NCBI RefSeq assembly: GCF_015752315.1
Contig: NZ_JADOVJ010000001.1
Coordinates: 1,302,001 to 1,366,000 of the forward strand
Source: Nocardioides luteus
Lineage (GTDB): Bacteria > Actinomycetota > Actinomycetes > Propionibacteriales > Nocardioidaceae
Length of the DNA: 64,000 nt
Reading direction: 5' to 3'
Part shown: positions 51,153 through 61,225 of the stretch, piece after piece
How positions within the stretch are numbered: position 1 is the first letter of the stretch
How the letters are laid out: every line of letters begins with the position of its first letter
The notes under the pieces: generated by a model
The model's input: only the letters and a program-made list of their open reading frames with translations
What the model was told of the DNA's origin: nothing
The model's database searches: none
Translations under genes and position numbers: made by a program

Positions 51153-51191
51153 TGCAGGGATGAATCCAGGCGCTCACGGTGTTGAGGAACT

Positions 51192-52247
51192 GTGAGTGAA
51201 CGAGTGCATGGCGAGCGGAAGGTACGCGGCGGCAAGCTCGTCGTCGTCGACGCGACGGTCTCCGCTGATACGATCATCGACGTCGTCCTCTCGGGCGACT
51301 TCTTCCTGGAACCCGACGAGGCGCTGGGGTGGCTGACCGCGGCGCTGGAGGGACAGCCGGCGGACGCGTCCCTCGACCGGCTGACGGCCTCTCTGGACGC
51401 GGCCGCGCGTGACGCCGAGCTGGTCGGCTTCGGCACCCGCGACATCGCCCTGACGGTGCTGCGCGCGCTCGGCCGGGCCACGACCTGGGACGACCTCGAC
51501 CTCGAGATCGTCGAGACCGGGCCGCTGTCGCCGACGATGCAGATGGCCCTCGACGAGGTCATCGTCCGCCAGGTCGCCGAGGGTCGCCGCGCGCCCAACC
51601 TGAGGTTCTGGGACTGGGCCAGCAGCGCGGTCGTGATCGGCAGCTACCAGTCGCTCTCCAACGAGGTCGACTCGGCCGCCGCCGAGCGTCACGGCATCGA
51701 GGTCGTACGCCGCATCTCCGGTGGGGGCGCGATGTTCATCGAGCCCGGCAACACGATCACCTACAGCCTCGCCGTGCCCGACACGCTCGTGGCCGGCATG
51801 TCCTTCCAGGAGTCCTACGCCTTCCTCGACGAGTGGGTGCTGCGCGGCCTGCGCAGCGTCGGCATCGAGGCCGCCTACGCCGGCCTGAACGACATCGCCT
51901 CGCCGGTCGGCAAGATCGCCGGCGCCGCGCAGAAGCGGGTCCCCGGCGGCGTCCTGCACCACGTCACGATGGCCTACGACATCGACGCCGACAAGATGCT
52001 CGAGGTGCTCCGGATCGGCCGGGAGAAGATGTCCGACAAGGGCACCAGGAGCGCGGCCAAGCGCGTCGACCCGATCCGTTCCCAGACCGGGCTCAGCCGC
52101 GAGAAGGTCGTCGAGGCGCTGCTGGCCGAGTTCGAGCAGAGCTTCGGGGCTGCGTACGTCGGGCTCGATCAGGCCACGATCGACGAGGCTGCCGCGCTGG
52201 TTGTTGGTAAGCACGGCGCGCGGGAATGGATCACTCGGGTGCCGTAG
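51192..52247 (+). CDS. Lipoate-protein ligase family protein with N-terminal accessory domain
   Basis: 351 residues from GTG 51192. The first ~95 residues resemble the LplA accessory domain (ERKVRGGKLVVVDATVSADTI; SGDFFLEPDEALGWL), normally C-terminal in E. coli LplA. The biotin/lipoyl ligase domain follows, with NLRFWDWASSAVVIGSYQS, VVRRISGGGAMFIEPGNTITYSL and PVGKIAGAAQKRVPGGVLHH. It should attach lipoate (or octanoate) to 2-oxoacid dehydrogenase or glycine cleavage proteins. A bidirectional terminator follows. Confidence 0.87.
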   Translation: MSERVHGERKVRGGKLVVVDATVSADTIIDVVLSGDFFLEPDEALGWLTAALEGQPADASLDRLTASLDAAARDAELVGFGTRDIALTVLRALGRATTWDDLDLEIVETGPLSPTMQMALDEVIVRQVAEGRRAPNLRFWDWASSAVVIGSYQSLSNEVDSAAAERHGIEVVRRISGGGAMFIEPGNTITYSLAVPDTLVAGMSFQESYAFLDEWVLRGLRSVGIEAAYAGLNDIASPVGKIAGAAQKRVPGGVLHHVTMAYDIDADKMLEVLRIGREKMSDKGTRSAAKRVDPIRSQTGLSREKVVEALLAEFEQSFGAAYVGLDQATIDEAAALVVGKHGAREWITRVP

Positions 52248-52273
52248 GTGTGGGGCTTGCCCCCATACGTTGT

Positions 52274-52302
52274 GAGGCCCGGCGACTTCGTCGCCGGGCC
52301 TC
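52274..52302. terminator. Strong terminator hairpin after the lipoate ligase gene
   Basis: GAGGCCCGGCGAC-TTC-GTCGCCGGGCCTC is a perfect 13-bp stem with a 3-nt loop, followed by AAAGATTT. Confidence 0.8.
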
Positions 52303-52560
52303 AAAGATTTGGACTCCGCTGCTCGGAGCGTTCCTTGGATGAGATGGGGGGGTCCTCATTCACGACCGACATCACGAGCAGCGGAGCGTCGCCAGTTTGG
52401 CACGCTGGAACTTGCCGTCGCAATAGGTGAAGGCCCCTCTGGCCATATTTTCTGTCGGTCGATCCGCAGGGCAGAACTCATGACCTATCGAAAGTGCCTT
52501 TCTAGAGGCCTTCGACCCTGTCACCGGCGGCGGGCGCGGGAGTATGGCGGGCCTGCGAAT
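52303..52560. other. Gene-free region with a 12-bp inverted repeat
   Basis: No supportable gene. CTCCGCTGCTCG (52314-52325) and CGAGCAGCGGAG (52375-52386) are perfect inverted repeats 49 bp apart. The stretch 52387-52510 (including CATATTTTCTGTCGG and GACCTATCGAAAGTGCC) has lower GC than its surroundings and frequent stops, suggesting decayed DNA or an untranslated leader upstream of the leuS attenuator. Confidence 0.4.
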
Positions 52561-52582
52561 GACGCTGGCGGCGGTGGTCGGC

Positions 52583-52594
52583 TACCCTGGACAC
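52583..52594 (+). promoter_or_regulatory. Promoter of the leuS attenuator transcript
   Basis: TACCCT (52583-52588) lies 6 nt before the leader-peptide ATG, so the leader peptide would be read leaderlessly from the transcript's first base. Confidence 0.55.
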
Positions 52595-52633
52595 ATGCAG
52601 ATGTCTGTCCTGCTTCTTAGGCAGCCGCGCTGA
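52595..52633 (+). CDS. Leucine leader peptide of the leuS attenuator
   Basis: A 12-codon ORF encodes MQMSVLLLRQPR. It has three consecutive Leu codons, CTG CTT CTT, and CTT is a rare codon in such a GC-rich genome, which suits a ribosome-stalling sensor of charged leucyl-tRNA. It ends 31 bp before a terminator hairpin and about 120 bp before leuS. The RNA pairings described in the findings support ribosome-mediated attenuation. Confidence 0.78.
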   Translation: MQMSVLLLRQPR

Positions 52634-52664
52634 CCCTGAGGGACACACCCCGGTCACGCGGCTA

Positions 52665-52688
52665 CCCCTCCATGTGAGGGGCCTTTTT
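52665..52688 (+). terminator. Attenuator terminator of leuS
   Basis: CCCCTC (52665-52670)-CATGT-GAGGGG (52676-52681) then CCTTTTT, a short intrinsic terminator. GAGGG at 52638-52642 can pair instead with CCCTC (52666-52670) as an antiterminator. Confidence 0.8.
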
Positions 52689-52753
52689 AGTTCTACGGAG
52701 CTTTGTTCCAGAAGCAGTCTTGACGCACGACACTCGACAAGGACGAAAGACCA

Positions 52754-55237
<2,484 letters not shown>

Positions 55238-55281
55238 TCACATCGGGTCGGCTCGTGGTGCCGTCGCGATGGGTCGATCTG

Positions 55282-55293
55282 TAGGCTTCGGGC
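55282..55293 (+). promoter_or_regulatory. Leaderless promoter of degV
   Basis: TAGGCT (55282-55287) is 6 nt before the ATG at 55294. Confidence 0.5.
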
Positions 55294-56154
55294 ATGGCCC
55301 GGGTAGCGATCGTGACCGACTCGACCGCGATGCTTCCATCCGATCTCGGGGATGCCACGGAGCTGATCACATCGGTGCCGTTGCAGGTGATCGTGGATGG
55401 GACGTCGTACGACGACGGGGTGGAGGAGACGTCGCCGCAGGCGCTGCTGACGGCACTGGCAGCGCACCGGACGGTGACGACCTCTCGACCGTCGCCGGCA
55501 CTCCTGGGGGAGGTCTACGCGAAGCTCGCGGCCGAGGGGTTCGACGAGATCGTCTCCATCCACCTGTCCGCGGAGCTGAGCGCGACGTGCGAGTCCTCGA
55601 TGCTCGCCGCGCGCGAGGCTCCGGTGCCGGTGATCACGGTGGACACGCGGCTGGTCGGCCCCGGGGTCGGGTTCGCGGTGATGGCCGCCGCTGCTGTCGC
55701 CGGTCGTGGCGGCAGCGCGGCCGAGGCGAAGGCGGCCGCGTTGGAGCGGGTCGCGGCGACGCGTTCCTACTTCTACGTCGACACGCTCGAGTACCTGCGC
55801 CGTGGCGGGCGGATCGGCGCTGCCGCCGCGCTGCTCGGGACGGCGCTGGCGGTCAAGCCGCTGCTCACGATCGAGGAGGGGCGTGTCGTGCCGCACGAGC
55901 GGGTGCGTACGGCTGAGCGGGCGATCGCCCGGCTCCAGGCGCTCGGGCTCGAGGCTGCCGAGGACGCCGACGCCGTCGAGGTCGTGGTCGCCCACCTGGG
56001 CAGCCCGGACCGGGCAGCGGCGATGACCGAGGGGCTGTGCGCCGAGCTCGACGGCAAGATCGACGGAGACGTACGCGTCGGGGAGCTGGGTGCGGTGCTC
56101 GGTGCGCACGTGGGGCCGGGGTGTGTCGCGGTCGTCGTGGGGCCTCGGCTCTGA
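55294..56154 (+). CDS. DegV-family fatty-acid-binding protein
   Basis: 286 residues with the DegV fold: VAIVTDSTAMLPSDL at the start, TTSRPSPALLGEVYAKL, IHLSAELSATCESSMLAA and YLRRGGRIGAAAALLGTALAVKPLL. DegV/FakB proteins bind a fatty acid; in Firmicutes they deliver it to a kinase, and here no FakA gene is nearby. It lies between leuS and comEA, a common actinobacterial order. Confidence 0.92.
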   Translation: MARVAIVTDSTAMLPSDLGDATELITSVPLQVIVDGTSYDDGVEETSPQALLTALAAHRTVTTSRPSPALLGEVYAKLAAEGFDEIVSIHLSAELSATCESSMLAAREAPVPVITVDTRLVGPGVGFAVMAAAAVAGRGGSAAEAKAAALERVAATRSYFYVDTLEYLRRGGRIGAAAALLGTALAVKPLLTIEEGRVVPHERVRTAERAIARLQALGLEAAEDADAVEVVVAHLGSPDRAAAMTEGLCAELDGKIDGDVRVGELGAVLGAHVGPGCVAVVVGPRL

Positions 56155-56266
56155 TCCTGGGCTGATCTCGGCCTGATCTCGGGCCGGTTGCCGTCCACAG
56201 GGATGGTTCAGGATCGGGTTCTCCACAGGCGCCGAAATCGCGCTCGGAACCGTCGGCGCGGGCGCA

Positions 56267-56279
56267 TAGTTTCGGCCGC
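56267..56279 (+). promoter_or_regulatory. Leaderless promoter of comEA
   Basis: TAGTTT (56267-56272) lies 7 nt before the comEA ATG. Confidence 0.5.
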
Positions 56280-57173
56280 ATGCGCACCCGACCGACCACC
56301 GATCATGCCGATGCCGTCGCCCGGCGGCTGGAGCAGCTGCGTGCCGAGCTCGACCCGCCGGGGGAGGCGGACGAGGGTGAGGACGACTGGCAGCCGCCGT
56401 GGTGGGACGGGCCGGCTGCGACCGACACCGCGGAGCTGGATCCGCTGGTGCCGGTCCCGGGGCGGCACGCGTCCCGGCGGCAGGTCGTGATCTCACCCGA
56501 CGCGATGCTGCCGGAGCCGCTGCGCGGGCGGGTGAGCCTCGGTCCGTGGCATCTGGTGGTGGTCTCGCTGGTGCTGGTCGCGGGGTTGGCGGTGGCCTGC
56601 TGGTGGATGATCCGGGCCGATCCCGAGGTGGTTCCAGCCGCCCGGGCGTCGCCGTCGGCCTCCCCGCTGGTGTCCCTGCCGACCGGCTCGGCCGCGCCGG
56701 GGAGCGTCGCCGCGGTGCCGTCGGATGGGGCGTCGGCAGGGACGGTGACGGTCGATGTGGAGGGCAAGGTGCCCAAGCCAGGCATCGTCGTGCTGCCGGT
56801 CGGCTCGCGGGTGGTGGATGCCGTCGAAGCAGCCGGTGGGGCGTCCCACAAACACCTCGCCGGTCTCAACCTCGCAGCCCTGCTCAGCGACGGGCAGCAG
56901 ATCGTGGTCGGGGTGCCGGCCGGCGGAGCGGGTGTTGCTGCGCCCGGCTCCGGTGGTCCGGTGGCAGGGGCGCCGCCAAGGGCTGGGGTGAGTCTCAACG
57001 CCGCCTCCATGGAGGAGCTGGAGACCTTGCCAGGGGTCGGGCCGGTGACGGCGCAGGCGATCATCGACTGGCGCACCACCAACGGCGCGTTCACCTCGGT
57101 CGACGAGCTGCTCGAGGTCGACGGGATCGGACCGAAGACCTTCGACTCCCTGGAACCGCTGGTCACGTTGTGA
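56280..57173 (+). CDS. comEA: ComEA DNA-binding competence protein
   Basis: 297 residues. A long cytoplasmic N-terminus precedes one membrane helix (LVVVSLVLVAGLAVACWWMI), an SLBB domain (VDVEGKVPKPGIVVLPVGSRVVDAV) and a C-terminal helix-hairpin-helix (VSLNAASMEELETLPGVGPVTAQAIIDW). It binds double-stranded DNA outside the membrane. It overlaps comEC by 4 nt. Confidence 0.92.
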   Translation: MRTRPTTDHADAVARRLEQLRAELDPPGEADEGEDDWQPPWWDGPAATDTAELDPLVPVPGRHASRRQVVISPDAMLPEPLRGRVSLGPWHLVVVSLVLVAGLAVACWWMIRADPEVVPAARASPSASPLVSLPTGSAAPGSVAAVPSDGASAGTVTVDVEGKVPKPGIVVLPVGSRVVDAVEAAGGASHKHLAGLNLAALLSDGQQIVVGVPAGGAGVAAPGSGGPVAGAPPRAGVSLNAASMEELETLPGVGPVTAQAIIDWRTTNGAFTSVDELLEVDGIGPKTFDSLEPLVTL

Positions 57174-59458
57174 ACGATCTGCGACTGCCGCTTCTCGGGG
57201 CCGGTGCCTGGGCGGGGGCGCTGGCCGGGCCGGTCGTCGCGGCAGGCGGACGGTCCGGCATGGTCCTGCTGGCGCTGCTCGCCGCCGTCCTCGGCATCGG
57301 TGGCGGTTGGGCGGTCCGCCAGCGCCGGTCGACGGTGCTGGCCCTGGTGCTGATGATCGCCGGCACTGCGATCGTCTCGGGACTGCACGCCGCCCGGGTC
57401 AGCGACAACCCGGTCGCGCAGCTGGCGGCGCGAGAGGCGCAGGTGCGGGTGATCGCCACCGTCACGACCGACCCGAAGGAGGTGACCGGCCAGCATGCGA
57501 CCTACCAGCTCCGGCGCGCCGGCGTGCGGGAGATCAGGGGCCGCGGGGTGGTCTACCGGCTGCGTACGCCGGTGGTGGTGCTCGGTGACGACGCGTGGGC
57601 CGACATCCCGCTGGGGGCGACGGTGGCGACGACCGGTCGCCTGGCGAAGAGCGACTCGCACGAGGAGTCTGCGTTGCTCATCGCGGGGGAGCCACGGGTC
57701 GTCGCCGGTCCGGGGCTCTGGTGGCGGGCCTCCGACAAGCTACGCCTCTCCATCCGGGACGCGGTGGCACACCGACCACCCGACCAGGCCGCGCTGGTTC
57801 CCGCCCTGGTCGACGGTGACGACACCGGGCTCTCCGACGACCTCGCCGACGACTTCCGCACCACCGGGCTCACTCACCTGCTCGCGGTCTCGGGCACCAA
57901 TCTGACCCTCGTGGTGGGATTCCTGCTCATCATCGCCCGGTGGGCCGGGGTGCGGGGGAGAGGTCTGTACGCCGTCGGGGTGCTCGGCATCCTCGGGTTC
58001 GTCGTGCTCGCGCGGACCGAGCCGAGCGTGGTGCGTGCCGCCGCAATGGGTGCGGTCGGGCTCCTGGCGATGACGCACAACGGACGCCAGCGAGCGCTGC
58101 GCGGACTCGGCGCTGCGGTGATCGGGCTCCTGCTGATCGACCCGAGCCTGGCGACCTCGGTCGGGTTCACCCTCTCGGTGCTGGCCACCGCCGGCATCCT
58201 GCTCTTCGGACCGCCATGGCGTGATGCGCTGCGGCGGTGGATGCCGCAGTGGTGCGCGGAGGCGATCGCGGTTCCGGCCGCCGCGCAGCTGGCGTGCACG
58301 CCAGTGGTGGCCGCCATCTCCGGCCAGGTCAGCCTCGTCGCGGTGCTCGCCAACCTTCTCGTCGAGCCCGCCGTCGCACCCGCGACGGTGCTCGGCCTGC
58401 TGGGAGGTCTGCTCGGGCTGGTGTGGGATCCGCTCGGGATGGTTGCGGGCACGCTCGCGACTTGGTGCGTCGCCTGGATCATCGCCGTCGCTCGCTTCGG
58501 CGCCGGGCTGCCGACCGCCGAGGTCGGCTGGGCGACGGGGCCGCTGGCCCTGGTGGTGCTGGTCGTCGTCTGTGCCGCGATCGCGTTCCTGGCGCCACGG
58601 GTCCTTCGGCATCCGGTCACCGGCGTCGCCGGATGCCTGGTGCTGCTCGCCGTGGCGCTGGTGCGGCTGCCGAGCCCGGGCTGGCCGCCGGCAGGGTGGG
58701 TGCTGGTGATGTGCGACGTCGGGCAGGGAGACGCGCTGGCGGTGCGTACGGGGCCGGGGAGTGCGGTCGTCGTCGACGCCGGCCCCGACCCGGACCTCGT
58801 CGACGACTGCCTCGACCGGCTCGAGGTCGACGACGTCCCGCTCGCGGTGATCACCCACTTCCACGCCGACCACGTCAACGGCGTCGAGGGTGTCTTCGCC
58901 GGACGTCGGGTGGGCGAGCTGTGGACCTCGCGCCTCCAGGACCCGCCCGAGGGAGTGCGGGTCCTCGGCGAGGCCATCGGGGCGGCCGGAGTGGTGCCGG
59001 TCCCGGCTCCCTACGGAGCCACGGTGACCATCGGCGAGGTGCGGATCCAGGTGCTCTGGCCGACGGCAGGCTCCGACACCCGCGGACCCGGAGACGGCTC
59101 CACGGCCAACGACGCGAGCGTCGTCCTCCTCGTCGAGTCGCACGGTCTGCGCCTGCTGCTGACCGGTGACATCGAGCCGGAGGGACAGGACCAGCTCGCC
59201 GACGACCTCGCCGGTCTCGACATCGACGTGCTCAAGGTGCCCCACCACGGCTCGCGCTACCAGGACCTCGACTGGCTGCGTACGCTGCACGCGCAGGTCG
59301 CGCTCACCTCGGTCGGTGCCGGCAACGACTACGGCCATCCCGCCACGGCCACGGTCCGGGGGCTCGAGGACAGTGGCACCGAGGTCTACCGCACCGACCG
59401 CGACGGCTCGGTCGCGGTCCTCGAGTCGGGAGGGGAGGCCGCCGTGGTGACGCGATAA
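57170..59458 (+). CDS. comEC: ComEC/Rec2 DNA translocation channel
   Basis: 762 residues from GTG 57170 overlapping the comEA stop. It has an N-terminal DUF4131-type region, the competence membrane domain (LTHLLAVSGTNLTLVVGFLL; RTEPSVVRAAAMGAVGLLAM), and a C-terminal metallo-beta-lactamase-like domain with VITHFHADHVNG near residue 560 and VPHHGSRYQD. The metal-binding HxHxDH is intact, so nuclease activity is possible. Together with ComEA this suggests a DNA-uptake capacity, though pilus genes are not in view. Confidence 0.93.
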   Translation: MNDLRLPLLGAGAWAGALAGPVVAAGGRSGMVLLALLAAVLGIGGGWAVRQRRSTVLALVLMIAGTAIVSGLHAARVSDNPVAQLAAREAQVRVIATVTTDPKEVTGQHATYQLRRAGVREIRGRGVVYRLRTPVVVLGDDAWADIPLGATVATTGRLAKSDSHEESALLIAGEPRVVAGPGLWWRASDKLRLSIRDAVAHRPPDQAALVPALVDGDDTGLSDDLADDFRTTGLTHLLAVSGTNLTLVVGFLLIIARWAGVRGRGLYAVGVLGILGFVVLARTEPSVVRAAAMGAVGLLAMTHNGRQRALRGLGAAVIGLLLIDPSLATSVGFTLSVLATAGILLFGPPWRDALRRWMPQWCAEAIAVPAAAQLACTPVVAAISGQVSLVAVLANLLVEPAVAPATVLGLLGGLLGLVWDPLGMVAGTLATWCVAWIIAVARFGAGLPTAEVGWATGPLALVVLVVVCAAIAFLAPRVLRHPVTGVAGCLVLLAVALVRLPSPGWPPAGWVLVMCDVGQGDALAVRTGPGSAVVVDAGPDPDLVDDCLDRLEVDDVPLAVITHFHADHVNGVEGVFAGRRVGELWTSRLQDPPEGVRVLGEAIGAAGVVPVPAPYGATVTIGEVRIQVLWPTAGSDTRGPGDGSTANDASVVLLVESHGLRLLLTGDIEPEGQDQLADDLAGLDIDVLKVPHHGSRYQDLDWLRTLHAQVALTSVGAGNDYGHPATATVRGLEDSGTEVYRTDRDGSVAVLESGGEAAVVTR

Positions 59459-59487
59459 GTGTCGGTGCCGTGTGGGAGGGTTTGAGC

Positions 59488-60471
59488 ATGGCACGCACCG
59501 CCTCCGCCCCGAGCCCCACCGGAAACCTGTCGGCCGCCGATGTCCTCGGCCGGGTGACGCTGGTGACGGGCAAGGAGGAGTTCCTGGGGGAGCGCACGGT
59601 CGCGGCAGCGAAGGCCGCGGTGAAGGAGTATGACGCCGAGGCGGAGATCTCCGAGGCGACCGCCGCCGATCTGACCCTGGCCACGCTCGGCGAGCTGAGC
59701 GCCCCGTCGCTCTTCTCGAGCATCCGCTGCGTCGTGGTGCGCAACCTGGAGAACCTGCCCGACGAGTCCGTGGCAGGCCTGGTGGACTACGCCGGGATGC
59801 CCTCGGAGGAGGTCGCGCTCATCCTCGTCCACGGAGGAGGACAGAAGGGCAGCGGCACGCTTGCGAAGCTCCGCAAGCTCCCGAAGGTCACCGAGCACAA
59901 GTCCGTCGAGCTGAAGGCGCGTGAGTTCGGCAGCTTCGTCAAGGCCGAGATGCGGCTCCACGGAGCGAGCCTCGATGAGGAGGGCGCCGACTTCCTGATC
60001 CAGGCGGTCGGCCAGGATCTCCGTGCCCTGGCGGCCGCGGCGAGCCAGCTCGCCGGCGACAACGAGGCGAAGCGACTCGGTCTGGAGCACGTGAAGCAAT
60101 ACTTCGGCGGCAGGGCCGAGGTGAAGAACTATGTGATCGCCGACGCGATCATCTCCGGCGACCGGGTCAAGGCGCTCGAGGAGATCCGCTGGGCCCTCGA
60201 CACCGGCTCCTCCCCGGTCTACGTCCTCTCCGCCGTGGCCGGCCAGCTCCGCACCGTCGCCAACCACGTCGCCGGAATCCGCGACAGTGGCACCCCGCCC
60301 TGGAAGCAGAAGTCCATCGCCGGCCTCGCCCGCGGCTGGTCGCGCGAAGCCATCGGCGAGGCCCTCCGCTCGGTCGCCCGGGCCGACGCCGACCTCAAGG
60401 GCGCCGCCAGCGACCCTGCGTACACGCTCGAGCGTCTCGTCCTCACCATCGCCGCCCTGCGCCAGCGCTGA
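59488..60471 (+). CDS. holA: DNA polymerase III delta subunit HolA
   Basis: 327 residues from ATG 59488 behind GGGAGGG. The AAA+-like delta fold is recognisable: GRVTLVTGKEEFLGERTVAAAKAA, LFSSIRCVVVRNLENLPDE, SLDEEGADFLIQAVGQDLRALAAAASQLA and VYVLSAVAGQLRTVANHV. It loads the beta clamp as part of the clamp loader. The usual position next to comEC and rpsT supports the call. Confidence 0.93.
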   Translation: MARTASAPSPTGNLSAADVLGRVTLVTGKEEFLGERTVAAAKAAVKEYDAEAEISEATAADLTLATLGELSAPSLFSSIRCVVVRNLENLPDESVAGLVDYAGMPSEEVALILVHGGGQKGSGTLAKLRKLPKVTEHKSVELKAREFGSFVKAEMRLHGASLDEEGADFLIQAVGQDLRALAAAASQLAGDNEAKRLGLEHVKQYFGGRAEVKNYVIADAIISGDRVKALEEIRWALDTGSSPVYVLSAVAGQLRTVANHVAGIRDSGTPPWKQKSIAGLARGWSREAIGEALRSVARADADLKGAASDPAYTLERLVLTIAALRQR

Positions 60472-60480
60472 TCACAGCAC

Positions 60481-60605
60481 GCCGAGACCGTAGTTCTGGC
60501 GGCCGAAACCGCACTTGTGGGGGCCGAAACTCGAGTTTCGGCCCCCACAACTGCAATCTCGGCCGCCACAACTGCCCACTCGGCCGACAGAACTGACGTC
60601 TCGGC
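60481..60605. repeat. Mirror-symmetric array of 21-bp repeats between holA and rpsT
   Basis: Units of the type TTTCGGCCCCCACAACTGCAA start at 60536, 60557 and 60578, with a partial TCTCGGC at 60599. On the opposite strand two full units (60529-60509, 60508-60488) and the same partial TCTCGGC (60487-60481) mirror them. The centre is CTCGAG (60530-60535), and the innermost 36 bp (60515-60550) are a perfect palindrome. It lies between convergent genes, and the transcript would fold into a very stable hairpin. Confidence 0.88.
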
Positions 60606-60614
60606 AAATGCGAA

Positions 60615-60640
60615 AGCCCCCGTCACACAGGACGGGGGCT
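60615..60640 (-). terminator. Intrinsic terminator downstream of rpsT
   Basis: AGCCCCCGTC (60615-60624) pairs with GACGGGGGCT (60631-60640) around ACACAG. On the minus strand it follows the rpsT stop by 15 bp and is followed by TTTCG. Confidence 0.8.
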
Positions 60641-60655
60641 TCGGTGCGGCTTACC

Positions 60656-60916
60656 TCAGAGAGAGGCAGCCTTCTTGGCGATCGCCGACTTGCGGTTGGC
60701 GGCCTGGTTCTTGTGGATGACGCCCTTGGAGACGGCCTTGTCGAGCTTCTTGGTGGCGACCTTGGCGTTCTCGACCGCAGCGTCCTTCTCGCCGGCCTCG
60801 GCGGCGGCGTGGAACTTGCGGATGACGGTCTTGAGCTCGCTCTTGACGGCCTTGTTGCGCTCGTGCGCCTTCTCGTTCTGCTTGTTGCGCTTGATCTGCG
60901 ACTTGATGTTCGCCAT
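60656..60916 (-). CDS. rpsT: 30S ribosomal protein S20
   Basis: 86 residues, [20 protein letters not shown] at the start and [21 protein letters not shown] at the end, normal S20. It is highly basic and helical and binds 16S rRNA. ATG 60916 has GGAGA about 10 nt upstream; an in-frame start at 60964 is not needed. Confidence 0.97.
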   Translation of the reverse strand: MANIKSQIKRNKQNEKAHERNKAVKSELKTVIRKFHAAAEAGEKDAAVENAKVATKKLDKAVSKGVIHKNQAANRKSAIAKKAASL

Positions 60917-61225
60917 GGGTAAGTGATCTCCAGTGCTTCGACGTGTGGTGGTGCGAGCTCTCAATCCGGCCCCTCGGGGAAAGTGAGAGGGGAGAGGCCT
61001 ACGCGAACACGCTTGCGGTCAAGATTACAGACACGCGTCGCGTGGCCTCAAATCGCCGTACCCTCAGTAGCTACTCGGGGGTAGGATGTGGTGATCTCGG
61101 TCACGAGATTTCCGGGCGGGACCCCTGTTGCGACGCGACTCGAGCGTCTAAGGTCCCCCGCGCGGCGCCTCTCGTGCACACCGCCCATTGCCACCCCCAC
61201 GCAAATACTGCAGGCCAGGAGAATC
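60917..61225. other. Divergent intergenic region between rpsT and the acyl-CoA ligase
   Basis: No gene here. For rpsT the minus strand offers TTGAGG (61052-61047), 19 bp, TAATCT (61027-61022), giving a ~100-nt leader. For the ligase there is a TAGGAT -10 (61082-61087) with the CRP-like site just after it and a ~130-nt leader. Confidence 0.5.
61091..61104 (+). promoter_or_regulatory. CRP/GlxR-like site before the acyl-CoA ligase
   Basis: GTGATCTCGGTCAC matches the GTGA-N6-TCAC core of CRP-type regulators. It also lies in ATCTCG-GTCA-CGAGAT. Placed downstream of TAGGAT, it would more likely repress than activate. Confidence 0.45.

Noticed and set aside
52303..52753. A T-box riboswitch controlling leuS
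   Set aside because: No T-box sequence (TGGNACCGCG type) is visible. The Leu-rich leader peptide and terminator explain the region better.
60481..60605. A CRISPR array
   Set aside because: The units are 21 bp without unique spacers, are mirror-symmetric, and no cas genes are near.
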